DNA of 64,000 bases from an uncultured Psychroserpens sp. (GTDB lineage: Bacteria > Bacteroidota > Bacteroidia > Flavobacteriales > Flavobacteriaceae): positions 558,001 to 622,000 of the forward strand of contig NZ_CANNDQ010000001.1 in the NCBI RefSeq assembly GCF_947503375.1, read 5' to 3'. Numbering within the stretch: the first letter of the stretch is position 1; each line of letters begins with the position of its first letter. Position numbers and translations under genes: made by a program. Positions 35,837 through 45,330 of the stretch are shown here, one piece after another. The notes under the pieces are model-generated. The model was not told the origin of the DNA. It searched no databases and saw only the letters and a program-made list of their open reading frames with translations.

Positions 35837-35872
35837 CAGTAATATCAATGGATTAAACCACATTAGTTTAGA

Positions 35873-36793
35873 ATGAATCTAAATAGTATTAAAAATAATT
35901 CTGAAATTTTGAACTTAAAAAATATCGCTAGCGGTTCTTTTGAAGAGACGAAATTAGATGATGGTTTTTTCGTACTTACTTATCAAAATGAAAATAGTAA
36001 AACACAAACTCTTGAACGTGAGATCGATAGTAGCTATATTCAATTTCATTTTTGTTTAAAGGGGGCAAGTGAATTTATATTTAATAAAGGAAATTATCGT
36101 TTAAAGATAGAAGAGGAAAATTCGTTGTTATTATATAATCCACAACGTGATCTTCCAATCCATTTAGAGATTAGCCCTAACTCTTGGCTGGTTTCTGTTT
36201 TAATATCAATAAAGAAATTTCATGGCTTATTCTCACAAGAAGCAGATTACATAACTTTTTTGAGTGATGATAATAAGGACAAAAAATATTATAAAGATGG
36301 AAAGATTTCGCCTTCAATGGCAATAGCACTCAACCAACTCATTAATTTTAATTTGAATACATCTATTAAAACACTGTATTTTAAAGGGAAGGTGTTAGAA
36401 TTATTAAGTTTATATTTCAACAGAAATGAAGACGCTAACATAGAGCAATGCCCATTCCTAGTCGATGAGACTAACGTTATTAAAATACGAAAAGCTAAGG
36501 ATATAATCATTTCGCGTATGGCTGAACCACCAACCTTACAAGAACTCTCTGAAGAGATAGGTTTAAGTCTTAAAAAACTCAAAGAAGGGTTTAAACAAAT
36601 CTATGGTGATTCGGTATTTAGTTTTTTAGTTGATTATAAAATGGAAGTTGCTAGGAAATTACTTGAAGCGGGCGATCATAATGTTAATGAGGTTGGTCTA
36701 AAAGTAGGATATAGTACTTCAAGTCATTTTATTGCGGCATTTAAAAAAAAATATGGAACTACACCTAAAAAGTATTTGATGGCTTTAGGATAA
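35873..36793 (+). CDS. AraC family transcriptional regulator
   Basis: The 306 residues have a poorly conserved N-terminal sensor domain (about 1-190) and a clear AraC HTH pair at about 210-306: LQELSEEIGLSLKKLKEGFK and VNEVGLKVGYSTSSHFIAAFKKKYG, ending TPKKYL. The gene diverges from hemA and precedes hemH on the same strand, so control of heme or iron genes is likely from context. The N-terminal domain resembles PchR-type regulators of siderophore genes; its ligand is not known. Confidence 0.9.
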   Translation: MNLNSIKNNSEILNLKNIASGSFEETKLDDGFFVLTYQNENSKTQTLEREIDSSYIQFHFCLKGASEFIFNKGNYRLKIEEENSLLLYNPQRDLPIHLEISPNSWLVSVLISIKKFHGLFSQEADYITFLSDDNKDKKYYKDGKISPSMAIALNQLINFNLNTSIKTLYFKGKVLELLSLYFNRNEDANIEQCPFLVDETNVIKIRKAKDIIISRMAEPPTLQELSEEIGLSLKKLKEGFKQIYGDSVFSFLVDYKMEVARKLLEAGDHNVNEVGLKVGYSTSSHFIAAFKKKYGTTPKKYLMALG

Positions 36794-36840
36794 AACTACT
36801 AATGGAATTATAATTATTTAAAGCTTAAAAAATACTGTCG

Positions 36841-36848
36841 TATTTTTG
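36841..36848 (+). promoter_or_regulatory. Predicted hemH -7 element
   Basis: TATTTTTG, 32 bases before the hemH ATG, matches the consensus and suggests hemH has its own promoter rather than depending on the AraC gene alone. The -33 element is not clear. Confidence 0.5.
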
Positions 36849-36880
36849 CAAAATAAATTGCTAAAAGAAAACTATACTAT

Positions 36881-37912
36881 ATGAAAGGAGTCTTACTCGT
36901 AAATTTAGGTTCTCCAGATAGTCCTGAACCAAAAGACGTCAAACGATATTTAGGTGAATTTTTAATGGACGAGCGAGTTATTGATGTGCCGCTTTGGGCT
37001 AGAACACTTCTGGTTAAAGGGATTATTCTAAATACTCGCCCAAAAGCTTCAGCAAAAGCCTATCAAAAGATATGGTGGGAAGATGGCTCACCATTAATTG
37101 TGATTTCAGAACGCTTACAACAAGCTATTCAAAAACAAACAAATATACCTGTTAGCTTAGCCATGCGCTATGGAAGTATGACGATAAAAAATGGTATTCA
37201 AGAGTTAATAGATAAAGGTGTTGATGATGTATTTTTAATTCCATTGTATCCTCAGTTTGCTATGGCTACTACTGAAACTATTCTAGTATTAGCAGAAGAT
37301 ATTAGAAAGACCTGCTTTCCAAATATAAAAATTAGTGACTTACCAGCTTTTTATAACAACAGCAGTTACATAGATGTCTTGTCAAACTCTATTAAAAGAC
37401 ATTTGAATGGTAAGGATTATGAACACTTACTATTCTCATATCATGGTGTACCTGAACGACATATTAGGAAGAGTGACGTAACAAGATCTCATTGTAAAAT
37501 TGATGGTAGCTGTTGTATCACACCATCTCCTGCACATGAATTTTGTTACAGACATCAGTGCATAGAGGTTACAAGATTAGTTGCCGAAATGCTTAACTTA
37601 GAAGAAGGCACTTATTCAACATCGTTTCAATCGCGATTAGGATTTGACCCATGGTTACAGCCATATACCGATAGAACAATAGAACGTTTAGGTAAAGAAG
37701 GTGTCAAAAAAATGGCAATAGTAACACCAGCGTTTGTTAGTGATTGTCTTGAGACTCTTGAAGAAATTGCAATGGAAGGCGAAGAAATCTTTCATGAAAT
37801 GGGAGGAGAGGAGTTTACAACAATCCCTTGTTTAAATGATAATGACGAATGGGTTGCTTTATTATCAAATTGGATAAACAAATGGGCTATGACTGAAACG
37901 GTTACTGCATAA
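36881..37912 (+). CDS. hemH: Ferrochelatase
   Basis: HemH inserts Fe2+ into protoporphyrin (or coproporphyrin) to finish heme. The 343 residues begin MKGVLLVNLGSPDSP and have SYHGVPERH with catalytic His188, then TPAFVSDCLETLEEI with the conserved Glu. A Cys-rich insert follows His188 (SHCKIDGSCC, FCYRHQC), more than in enterobacterial HemH; whether it binds an Fe-S cluster or metal is open. The MATE gene starts with a one-base overlap (TAATG). Confidence 0.96.
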   Translation: MKGVLLVNLGSPDSPEPKDVKRYLGEFLMDERVIDVPLWARTLLVKGIILNTRPKASAKAYQKIWWEDGSPLIVISERLQQAIQKQTNIPVSLAMRYGSMTIKNGIQELIDKGVDDVFLIPLYPQFAMATTETILVLAEDIRKTCFPNIKISDLPAFYNNSSYIDVLSNSIKRHLNGKDYEHLLFSYHGVPERHIRKSDVTRSHCKIDGSCCITPSPAHEFCYRHQCIEVTRLVAEMLNLEEGTYSTSFQSRLGFDPWLQPYTDRTIERLGKEGVKKMAIVTPAFVSDCLETLEEIAMEGEEIFHEMGGEEFTTIPCLNDNDEWVALLSNWINKWAMTETVTA

Positions 37913-39264
37913 TGACTAATACGGCTTCAAAAGATCTAGGGACGCAACCCATAGGAAAACTACTCATAAAACAGGCGGTTCCAGCATCGATAGGTATTTT
38001 GGTAATGTCACTTAATATCTTAGTTGATACTATTTTTGTTGGCCAATGGATTGGTTCTATAGCAATTGCAGCTATCAATGTAGTGCTTCCAGTTTCTTTC
38101 TTCATAGCAGCTCTTGGTATGAGTATTGGTATTGGTGGTTCGTCAATAATTTCTAGAGCTCTTGGCGCTAATAACAATACAAAAGCGTTACAAACATTTG
38201 GTAACCAAATTACATTAACACTTTTGTTAACAACATTATTGGTTGTGCCTGGATTATTATTCGTTGATAATATAATTCCAACATTTGGAGGTAAAGGTGC
38301 TATTTTCGACCCTGCAAAAATCTACTATACTATTGTTCTTTATGGAATTCCTTTTTTGGCATTGTGCATGATGGGAAATACAGTCATAAGAGCAGAAGGC
38401 AAGCCAAAATTTGCCATGTACGCTATGATGATTCCATCTGTAGGAAACCTTGTTTTAGATTATGTTTTAATTAATGTTTTAGATTACGGAATGCATGGTG
38501 CTGCTTGGGCAACTACAGGGTCCTACTTCTTGTGCTTGGCGTATATTGTTTGGTTTTTTCTGTCTAAAAATTCAGAGCTAAAACTTACAAATTGTTATTT
38601 CAGACTAAGACTCCCAATCATTAAAGAAATTGGCGCATTAGGTTTTGTAACCTTGTCCAGACAAGCAGTAGTAAGTATTACTTATTTATTCATGAATAAT
38701 ATTTTATTTGACCTTGGTGGAGAAACTTCAGTAACAGCATACGCAATAGTAGGTCGAATGCTGATGTTTGCATTGTTTCCTGTATATGGTATAACCCAGG
38801 GCTTCCTTCCTATTGCTGGATTTAATTATGGTGCTAATGAGTATAATCGCGTAAAGCTAACCATTGCTACAGCTTTGAAATATGCTGCAGGCTTAGCTAC
38901 AATAATATTTATCTTACTAATGATTTTCCCAGAGCCTATTACAAAGTTATTTACTACTGATTCTGAGGTTATTCAAGAAACACCATCAGCAATGCGTTGG
39001 GTGTTTGCAGCAACACCAATTATAGCTATTCAGTTAATTGGAGCTGCATATTTTCAAGCCGTAGGCAAAGCCATTCCTGCGTTATTATTAACGTTGACTA
39101 GACAAGGATTTTTCTTTATTCCACTTATTTTAATTCTCCCTAATTTTTATGGTGAGCTAGGTGTTTGGATGTCGTTTCCAATAGCAGATGTCTTATCCAC
39201 CATAGTTACTGGTATCTTTTTACATCGTGAGGTCAAGTTAAATTTAATTCGTAAACCTATTTAA
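37912..39264 (+). CDS. MATE family efflux transporter
   Basis: This 450-residue inner-membrane protein has 12 predicted helices in two related halves, with the NorM/DinF-like GQWIGSIAIAAINV and GIGGSSIISRALGANN in the first half and ITQGFLPIAGFNYGAN in the second. MATE proteins exchange Na+ or H+ for drugs or metabolites. Its one-base overlap with hemH suggests co-expression; export of a porphyrin is possible but unproved. Confidence 0.9.
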   Translation: MTNTASKDLGTQPIGKLLIKQAVPASIGILVMSLNILVDTIFVGQWIGSIAIAAINVVLPVSFFIAALGMSIGIGGSSIISRALGANNNTKALQTFGNQITLTLLLTTLLVVPGLLFVDNIIPTFGGKGAIFDPAKIYYTIVLYGIPFLALCMMGNTVIRAEGKPKFAMYAMMIPSVGNLVLDYVLINVLDYGMHGAAWATTGSYFLCLAYIVWFFLSKNSELKLTNCYFRLRLPIIKEIGALGFVTLSRQAVVSITYLFMNNILFDLGGETSVTAYAIVGRMLMFALFPVYGITQGFLPIAGFNYGANEYNRVKLTIATALKYAAGLATIIFILLMIFPEPITKLFTTDSEVIQETPSAMRWVFAATPIIAIQLIGAAYFQAVGKAIPALLLTLTRQGFFFIPLILILPNFYGELGVWMSFPIADVLSTIVTGIFLHREVKLNLIRKPI

Positions 39265-39313
39265 TGTGTTTTAATTATTAATTTTAAGGCATGTTAGTTA
39301 AATTAGTATACAC

Positions 39314-42300
39314 ATGAGATTATACATATCATTACTCTGTTTTTTATCCTTTGGAATTTATTCAAGTTTATATGCACAACCCTTTGATGAATCTCAATAC
39401 GAAGCATTAGAATATCGGCTTTTAGGGCCTTTTAGAGGCGGAAGAAGTGCTGCCGTAACAGGCGTTCCTAACAAACCTAACTTGTATTATTTTGGATCTA
39501 CAGGAGGAGGCATTTGGAAAACATTAGATGGAGGACGTACTTGGGAAAACATTTCTGATGGTTTTTTTGGCGGCAGTATTGGCGCAATAACCGTATCTAA
39601 AAGCGATCCAAATGTCATCTACGTTGGAGGCGGTGAAAAAACAGTTCGGGGCAATGTCTCTTCAGGCTATGGAATATGGAAAAGTGTTGATGCTGGTAAA
39701 ACGTGGATATCTTCAGGATTAAAAAACTCGCGTCATGTGCCAAGAATAGCTGTTGATCAAACAGATCATAATACAGTTTATGCAGGTGTTTTAGGTAATA
39801 TATATAAACCAACTCAAGAACGTGGTCTTTACAAAAGTACCGATGGAGGAAAAACATGGAAAAAAACATTGTTCGTTAATGATCAAGCTGGAGTAGTAGA
39901 TTTATTGATTGACCCAACCAACCCAAGAATAATATATGCATCAACATGGCGAGTACAACGAACACCATATAGTTTGAGTTCAGGAGGAGAAGGGTCGGCT
40001 TTATGGAAAAGTACTGATAAGGGTGAAACTTGGACAGAAATTTCAACAAAAAAGGGTTTTCCTAAAGGAATCTTAGGAATTATTGGAGTAACAGTTTCAC
40101 CTGTAAATAATCAGCGTGTTTGGGCTATGGTTGAAAACAAAGATGAAGGGGGATTGTATAGAAGTGATGACGGTGGTGACACTTGGAAACAAGTAAATAG
40201 TGAACGAAAATTACGTCAGCGCGCTTGGTATTATACTCGAGTTTATGCAGACACAAAAGATGTAGATAAAGTTTATGTGTTAAATGTACGTTACCATAAA
40301 AGTACAGATGGAGGGAAAACATTTAATACTTACAATGCACCTCATGGAGATCATCATGATTTATGGATTGCTCCTGAAAACCCAAATCGAATGATTATTG
40401 GAGATGATGGTGGCGCACAAGTAACCTACGATGGAGGTGAGACGTGGAGCACCTATCACAACCAACCTACATCACAATTTTATAGAGTTACTACAGATAA
40501 TCATTTTCCATATCGAATTTACGTAGCTCAACAAGATAATTCTACACTAAGAATCCCTCACAGAACAGACGGAAGATCGATTACTGAAGATGACTGGGAG
40601 TCGACAGCTGGAGGTGAATCTGCACATATAGCAATAGACCCTGAAGATAACGATATTATTTACGGTGGCAGTTATGATGGGTTTTTAACGCGAGTAAATC
40701 ACAAACGAGGTACAGTTAGAGCCATAAATGTTTGGCCAGATAACCCAATGGGTCATGGCGCAGAAGGGATGAAATATCGTTTTCAATGGAATTTTCCTAT
40801 TATATTTTCGAAACATAATCCTGATCGTTTATATACATTTTCACAGCATGTTCATGTTACTGAAAATGAAGGACAATCGTGGAAAATTATTAGTCCAGAT
40901 TTAACTAGAAACGTCCCAGAAAAGTTAAAATCCTCAGGAGGTCCTATCACGCAAGATAATACTTCTGTTGAGTATTACTGTACTATTTTTGCTGCTCAAG
41001 AGTCACCAATAACCGAAGGATTGCTTTGGGTGGGAAGTGATGATGGACTAATTCATTTAACCAAAGATGGTGGAAGCAATTGGGAAAATGTCACTCCTAA
41101 AGGAATGCCAGAATGGATGATGATAAATAGTATTGAGCCTAGTGCTTTTGATGCAGGAACCTGTTATGTGGCAGGGACAAAATACAAAACAGGTGATTTC
41201 AAACCATACCTTTATAAAACCAATGATTATGGGGAAACATGGCAAAAAATTACTAGTGGCATTCATCCAGAGCATTTTACTAGAGTTTTGAGAGAAGATC
41301 CAAAGCAAAAAGGATTATTATATGCAGGCACTGAAACAGGAATGTATATATCGTTCAATGATGGTCAAAATTGGGTACCATTTCAGTTAAATCTTCCAAT
41401 AGTTCCTATTACAGACTTAACTATAAAAGATAATAACTTAATTGTAGCAACGCAAGGGAGAAGCCTATGGATGATGGATGACTTGACAGTTTTACATCAA
41501 TTATATGACGATACAAGTTTAGAAAAGAATAGGTTATTTAAGCCTAAAGACACCTATCGTATGTCTGGTGGTTATACTAAAGAAAGTTTAACGGTAGGAA
41601 CAAATCATCCAAATGGTGTTATGACATACTTCAATATAAAAAGCTATGATGAAGAGAACGATGAGATTTCACTAACCTATTTTGATCAAAAAGGAGATAC
41701 GATTAAAACGTTTTCTACAAAAAATAAGAAAAAGGACAAGTTAAAAGTTAAAGAAGGAATGAATCAATTTGTTTGGGATATGACTTATGAAGGTGCGGAA
41801 AAGTTAGATGATATGATTTTATGGTGGGCAAGTTTAGATGGTCCGCAAGCGACTCCAGGAACTTATAAAGTACGTTTAAATATCAATGAAACAGAATTAT
41901 CACAAACGTTCAATATCGTTGCCGATCCAAGAGCAGAAAGTACTCTAGTTGATATGCAAAAACAATTTGATTTTATTAAAGATGTGAATGCCATTATGGA
42001 TAAGGCACATAAATCAATTAAGAAAATTAGAAATATTAAAAAACAGCTAACCGCTTTTGAAAGTCAATATAAAGGAGATGAAGATTTGAAACAATTATTA
42101 GAAGATGCTAAACTTCTTAAAGAAGAATTCACTAAAATAGAGGAAACTTTGTATCAAACTAAAAATCAAAGTAGACAGGATCCTCTAAACTTCCCTATTC
42201 GATTGACCAATAAGTTAGGACATCTAAATGCGTTAGTTAGTATGGGAGATTTTGCACCGACAGATCAAGATATTGCTGTTAAAAATGAATTAACTGCTCA

Positions 42301-42409
42301 AATAAAAATGCAACTAGATGCCTTCAATATTTTAGTGAATGACAAGATACATGCATTTAACTCTGCTTTTAACACGAAACAACTAAATTATCTATTTGTT
42401 GAAGATTAA
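39314..42409 (+). CDS. Secreted Asp-box/VPS10-like beta-propeller protein
   Basis: After a signal peptide (1-21, cleaved after YAQ) this 1031-residue protein has at least nine Asp-box motifs of the S/T-x-D-x-G-x-T-W type, such as SVDAGKTW, STDGGKTW, STDKGETW, SDDGGDTW, TYDGGETW and TNDYGETW, up to about residue 690. They form propeller blades like those of sortilin/VPS10 and BNR glycosidases, but no sialidase Arg triad is obvious. A C-terminal beta domain and a coiled-coil-like region (about 870-970) follow. It lacks a clear T9SS domain. hemJ starts 1 base after its stop. Function unknown. Confidence 0.87.
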   Translation: MRLYISLLCFLSFGIYSSLYAQPFDESQYEALEYRLLGPFRGGRSAAVTGVPNKPNLYYFGSTGGGIWKTLDGGRTWENISDGFFGGSIGAITVSKSDPNVIYVGGGEKTVRGNVSSGYGIWKSVDAGKTWISSGLKNSRHVPRIAVDQTDHNTVYAGVLGNIYKPTQERGLYKSTDGGKTWKKTLFVNDQAGVVDLLIDPTNPRIIYASTWRVQRTPYSLSSGGEGSALWKSTDKGETWTEISTKKGFPKGILGIIGVTVSPVNNQRVWAMVENKDEGGLYRSDDGGDTWKQVNSERKLRQRAWYYTRVYADTKDVDKVYVLNVRYHKSTDGGKTFNTYNAPHGDHHDLWIAPENPNRMIIGDDGGAQVTYDGGETWSTYHNQPTSQFYRVTTDNHFPYRIYVAQQDNSTLRIPHRTDGRSITEDDWESTAGGESAHIAIDPEDNDIIYGGSYDGFLTRVNHKRGTVRAINVWPDNPMGHGAEGMKYRFQWNFPIIFSKHNPDRLYTFSQHVHVTENEGQSWKIISPDLTRNVPEKLKSSGGPITQDNTSVEYYCTIFAAQESPITEGLLWVGSDDGLIHLTKDGGSNWENVTPKGMPEWMMINSIEPSAFDAGTCYVAGTKYKTGDFKPYLYKTNDYGETWQKITSGIHPEHFTRVLREDPKQKGLLYAGTETGMYISFNDGQNWVPFQLNLPIVPITDLTIKDNNLIVATQGRSLWMMDDLTVLHQLYDDTSLEKNRLFKPKDTYRMSGGYTKESLTVGTNHPNGVMTYFNIKSYDEENDEISLTYFDQKGDTIKTFSTKNKKKDKLKVKEGMNQFVWDMTYEGAEKLDDMILWWASLDGPQATPGTYKVRLNINETELSQTFNIVADPRAESTLVDMQKQFDFIKDVNAIMDKAHKSIKKIRNIKKQLTAFESQYKGDEDLKQLLEDAKLLKEEFTKIEETLYQTKNQSRQDPLNFPIRLTNKLGHLNALVSMGDFAPTDQDIAVKNELTAQIKMQLDAFNILVNDKIHAFNSAFNTKQLNYLFVED

Positions 42410-42410
42410 C

Positions 42411-42959
42411 ATGGATTATTACAACTACATAAAAGCATTACATGTAATTTTTATTATCACATGGTTTGCTGGGTTATTCTATATTCCTAGGCTTTTTGTG
42501 TATCAAATTGAAGCCTTTCATAAGCCTTCACCTGATAAGGAAATTCTTGGCAAACAACTTAAATTAATGGCCAAACGCCTTTGGAATATAATCACATGGC
42601 CTTCAGCAGTATTAGCCACTTTCTTTGCTATTTGGCTATTGATTATGAGGCCTTTTTTACTTGAACAAACTTGGATGCATGTTAAACTCGCCTTTGTAGT
42701 GCTACTAATTATATATCACTTAAAAACACAACAATTCTATAAACAGCTTCAGAAAGATCAAGTTAAAAAAACCTCTAATTTTATGAGACTTTGGAATGAA
42801 GGCGCAACGTTTATTTTGTTTGCTGTTATATTTTTAGTGATCTTAAAGAATGCATTCAATTGGGTCTTCGGAGTAATAGGAATTTTCGTTTTAGGAATTT
42901 TAGTAATGCTAGGGTTCAAACTCTATAAAAATATGAGAAGCAAAAACCCTGATGCGTAA
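42411..42959 (+). CDS. hemJ: Protoporphyrinogen IX oxidase HemJ
   Basis: HemJ oxidises protoporphyrinogen IX to protoporphyrin IX in the membrane, the step before HemH. The 182 residues (ATG 42411; a TTG at 42396 is inside the previous gene) have four or five helices and the family motif KALHVIFIITWFAGLFYIPR, with conserved His and Arg, and W-H-K in a later helix (TWMHVKLAF). With hemA-B-CD-E-F-H here, the late pathway is complete. It sits 1 base after the propeller gene. Confidence 0.92.
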   Translation: MDYYNYIKALHVIFIITWFAGLFYIPRLFVYQIEAFHKPSPDKEILGKQLKLMAKRLWNIITWPSAVLATFFAIWLLIMRPFLLEQTWMHVKLAFVVLLIIYHLKTQQFYKQLQKDQVKKTSNFMRLWNEGATFILFAVIFLVILKNAFNWVFGVIGIFVLGILVMLGFKLYKNMRSKNPDA

Positions 42960-43004
42960 CATTGGCTTAATTATTGTTACATTTATTGCGCTACAACATT
43001 TGAA

Positions 43005-44459
43005 ATGAAGTTAAAAAAACTGTCTTTACGCGTTCGAATATTCTTTGCCATGATATTGTTGGTGCTTATTGCATCTATATTGATTGCTGGCGTTACAGTT
43101 TATCAATACAACGAAGAAGCTAGAGACTACCACAAGGAGCGTTTAGAGCGTAAAGAACGCGCTATAATTAGTGATATAGATTATGTGATTAGAGAAACGA
43201 CTTATCCAGTAGAGACAGAAAAAATTGCCTTGATATTCAAAGACGAAATTTATAGAATATCGGCGATACATGGTTTAAGGATTTACTTATATGATTTAGA
43301 CGGAACACTTTTAAAATCATCCAAAGCTAGTTTTACGGTTGATACGATTTCAAGATGTATAGAGACCGATATTTTAAATGCTATTTCAAATTCGGCAGAG
43401 CATAGGTTTGTTATTAAAAACCAAAAAAACGGAGAAACATTTCAATCGTCATATACCTATATCTACGATTCAAAATCTAAGCCTTTGGCAATTCTAAACT
43501 TGCCTTATTTAGAAGATGATCAATTTTTAAATAAAGAGCTTAATGAGTTTTTAGAGCGTTTAGGTTATGCTTATATTTTTATGATGTTAATCGCAGTAGT
43601 ATTGGCTTTGCTATTATCAAAATATATTACAAGAACCTTAAAGACCATTTCAGATAAAATCAATCAAACACGTTTAGAAAAGCGAAACAAGAAAATTGAT
43701 ATTGGGACATCAAGTGAAGAAATATCAACACTTGTTAATTCTTACAATAGTATGATTGATGAGCTTGAAGAGAGTGCTGTAAAGTTGGCTAGAAGTGAAC
43801 GGGAACAAGCATGGAGAGAAATGGCAAAGCAAGTAGCACATGAGATCAAAAACCCATTAACACCTATGCGATTGAGCGTGCAAAGCTTTCAGCGTAAATT
43901 TGATCCTGAGGATGAAAACATACATCAAAAAGTAGATGAATATAGCAAGACATTGATTCAACAAATAGATACCATGAGTTCTATAGCTTCTGCATTTTCT
44001 AACTTTGCAAAAATGCCTGCACAGCAAAATGAAAGTTTAAATGTTGTGAATATTGTGAAGCTAGGATTGGATATTTTCAGTGAAGATTATATTCTTTTCA
44101 CATCAGAAGATGAAGAAATTTTAGCAAATTTTGACCGCACACAACTTATCCGAGTGGTAACTAATCTAGTTAAGAACAGTATTCAATCTATATCAGACAA
44201 TAATAAAGCACCTAAAATTATTGTTCATGTTGGTTCTTTAAATAACGAAGTTATTATCACTGTTGCAGATAACGGAATTGGAATATCTGAAGATAATAAA
44301 TCAAAAGTATTTGAACCTAAGTTTACAACCAAATCGAGTGGTATGGGACTAGGCTTAGCTATGGTAAAAAATATTGTGGAAACTTATAAAGGAAATATTA
44401 CCTTTACATCACAACAAAATGTTGGAACAACATTTAAAGTTACGTTTCCTAAGCTATAA
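43005..44459 (+). CDS. Sensor histidine kinase (NtrY-like)
   Basis: The 484 residues have two membrane helices (about 11-32 and 187-208), a periplasmic sensor domain between them, a HAMP domain (about 210-262), and a cytoplasmic kinase core with AHEIKNPLTPMRLS (phospho-accepting His279), an N box (NLVKNSIQS) and GMGLGLAMVKNIV. The NPLTPM variant is typical of NtrY kinases. No response regulator is adjacent, so it is an orphan kinase in this window. The enoyl-CoA hydratase follows by 14 bases. Confidence 0.92.
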   Translation: MKLKKLSLRVRIFFAMILLVLIASILIAGVTVYQYNEEARDYHKERLERKERAIISDIDYVIRETTYPVETEKIALIFKDEIYRISAIHGLRIYLYDLDGTLLKSSKASFTVDTISRCIETDILNAISNSAEHRFVIKNQKNGETFQSSYTYIYDSKSKPLAILNLPYLEDDQFLNKELNEFLERLGYAYIFMMLIAVVLALLLSKYITRTLKTISDKINQTRLEKRNKKIDIGTSSEEISTLVNSYNSMIDELEESAVKLARSEREQAWREMAKQVAHEIKNPLTPMRLSVQSFQRKFDPEDENIHQKVDEYSKTLIQQIDTMSSIASAFSNFAKMPAQQNESLNVVNIVKLGLDIFSEDYILFTSEDEEILANFDRTQLIRVVTNLVKNSIQSISDNNKAPKIIVHVGSLNNEVIITVADNGIGISEDNKSKVFEPKFTTKSSGMGLGLAMVKNIVETYKGNITFTSQQNVGTTFKVTFPKL

Positions 44460-44473
44460 TAAGACCTAAGCAA

Positions 44474-45256
44474 ATGAAATATCAAAATATTCTATCTCAT
44501 ACAAGTAATGGAATTACAACTATTACCATTAATAGACCTAATAAGTTAAATGCGTTAAATAGGGCAACAATTCAAGAACTGCACGAAGCATTTAAGACTG
44601 AGAATAAAAACCAAGAAACGAAAGTAATTATACTTACTGGAAGCGGAGAAAAAGCATTTGTAGCTGGTGCAGATATAAGTGAATTTGCAGATTTTGATGT
44701 TGTAAAAGGGAAGCAATTAGCTGCTAAAGGCCAAGAATTGCTTTTTGATTTTGTAGAGAACCTATCTACTCCAGTTATCGCAGCAGTTAATGGATTTGCT
44801 CTAGGTGGTGGATTAGAGTTAGCCATGGCTTGTCATTTTAGAGTGGCGAGTACAAATGCCAAAATGGGTTTACCAGAGGTGTCCTTAGGGGTTATTCCTG
44901 GTTATGGTGGCACACAACGTTTACCACAACTTGTTGGCAAGGGTAGAGCCATGGAAATGATAATGACTGCAGGTATGATAGATGCCAATAAAGCGTTTCA
45001 GTTCGGACTAGTAAATCACGTTGTTGAGCCAGATGAACTCATTAGTTTGGCTGAAAAGATTGCAGGTAAAATAATGCGAAATTCTTCAGTAGCTATAAAA
45101 GCAGCTGTAAAAGCTATTAATGCCAATTTTAAAGATGGAGTTGATGGCTACAAAGTTGAGGTCAAACAGTTTGGAAAGTGTTTTGGAACAGAAGACTTTA
45201 AGGAAGGAACATCTGCTTTTTTAGAAAAACGAAAGGCAAACTTTCCAAACGCTTAA
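44474..45256 (+). CDS. Enoyl-CoA hydratase/isomerase (crotonase family)
   Basis: The 260 residues are a complete crotonase fold. The oxyanion-hole segments are VAGADISEF and NGFALGGGLELA, and the catalytic glutamates fit GGGLELAMACH and LPEVSLGVIPGYGGTQRL. It hydrates trans-2-enoyl-CoA in beta-oxidation or short-acid degradation. It lies 14 bases after the histidine kinase and may be co-transcribed, but no biochemical link between them is visible. Confidence 0.92.
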   Translation: MKYQNILSHTSNGITTITINRPNKLNALNRATIQELHEAFKTENKNQETKVIILTGSGEKAFVAGADISEFADFDVVKGKQLAAKGQELLFDFVENLSTPVIAAVNGFALGGGLELAMACHFRVASTNAKMGLPEVSLGVIPGYGGTQRLPQLVGKGRAMEMIMTAGMIDANKAFQFGLVNHVVEPDELISLAEKIAGKIMRNSSVAIKAAVKAINANFKDGVDGYKVEVKQFGKCFGTEDFKEGTSAFLEKRKANFPNA

Positions 45257-45293
45257 ATCTTGTAATTTGTTAATAAGTTAGATGCTTTAGCAA

Positions 45294-45327
45294 ATATTAT
45301 TTTTTGTAATTTTACAAAAAATAATAT
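45294..45327. promoter_or_regulatory. 34-base near-perfect palindrome at the start of the SPL-like gene
   Basis: Arms ATATTATTTTTTGTAA and its exact complement TTACAAAAAATAATAT flank a 2-base centre, ending 3 bases before the ATG of the radical SAM gene. As DNA it could be an operator dimer site; as RNA a long AU-rich stem would cover the ribosome site. Either would repress the downstream gene. No similar site was seen elsewhere. Confidence 0.6.
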
Positions 45328-45330
45328 AAT

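Noticed and set aside
37935..37965. GGGACGCAACCC inside the MATE gene as a third ECF promoter
   Set aside because: It shares only part of the -35 block, has no CATCTAC at the right distance and lies within coding sequence.
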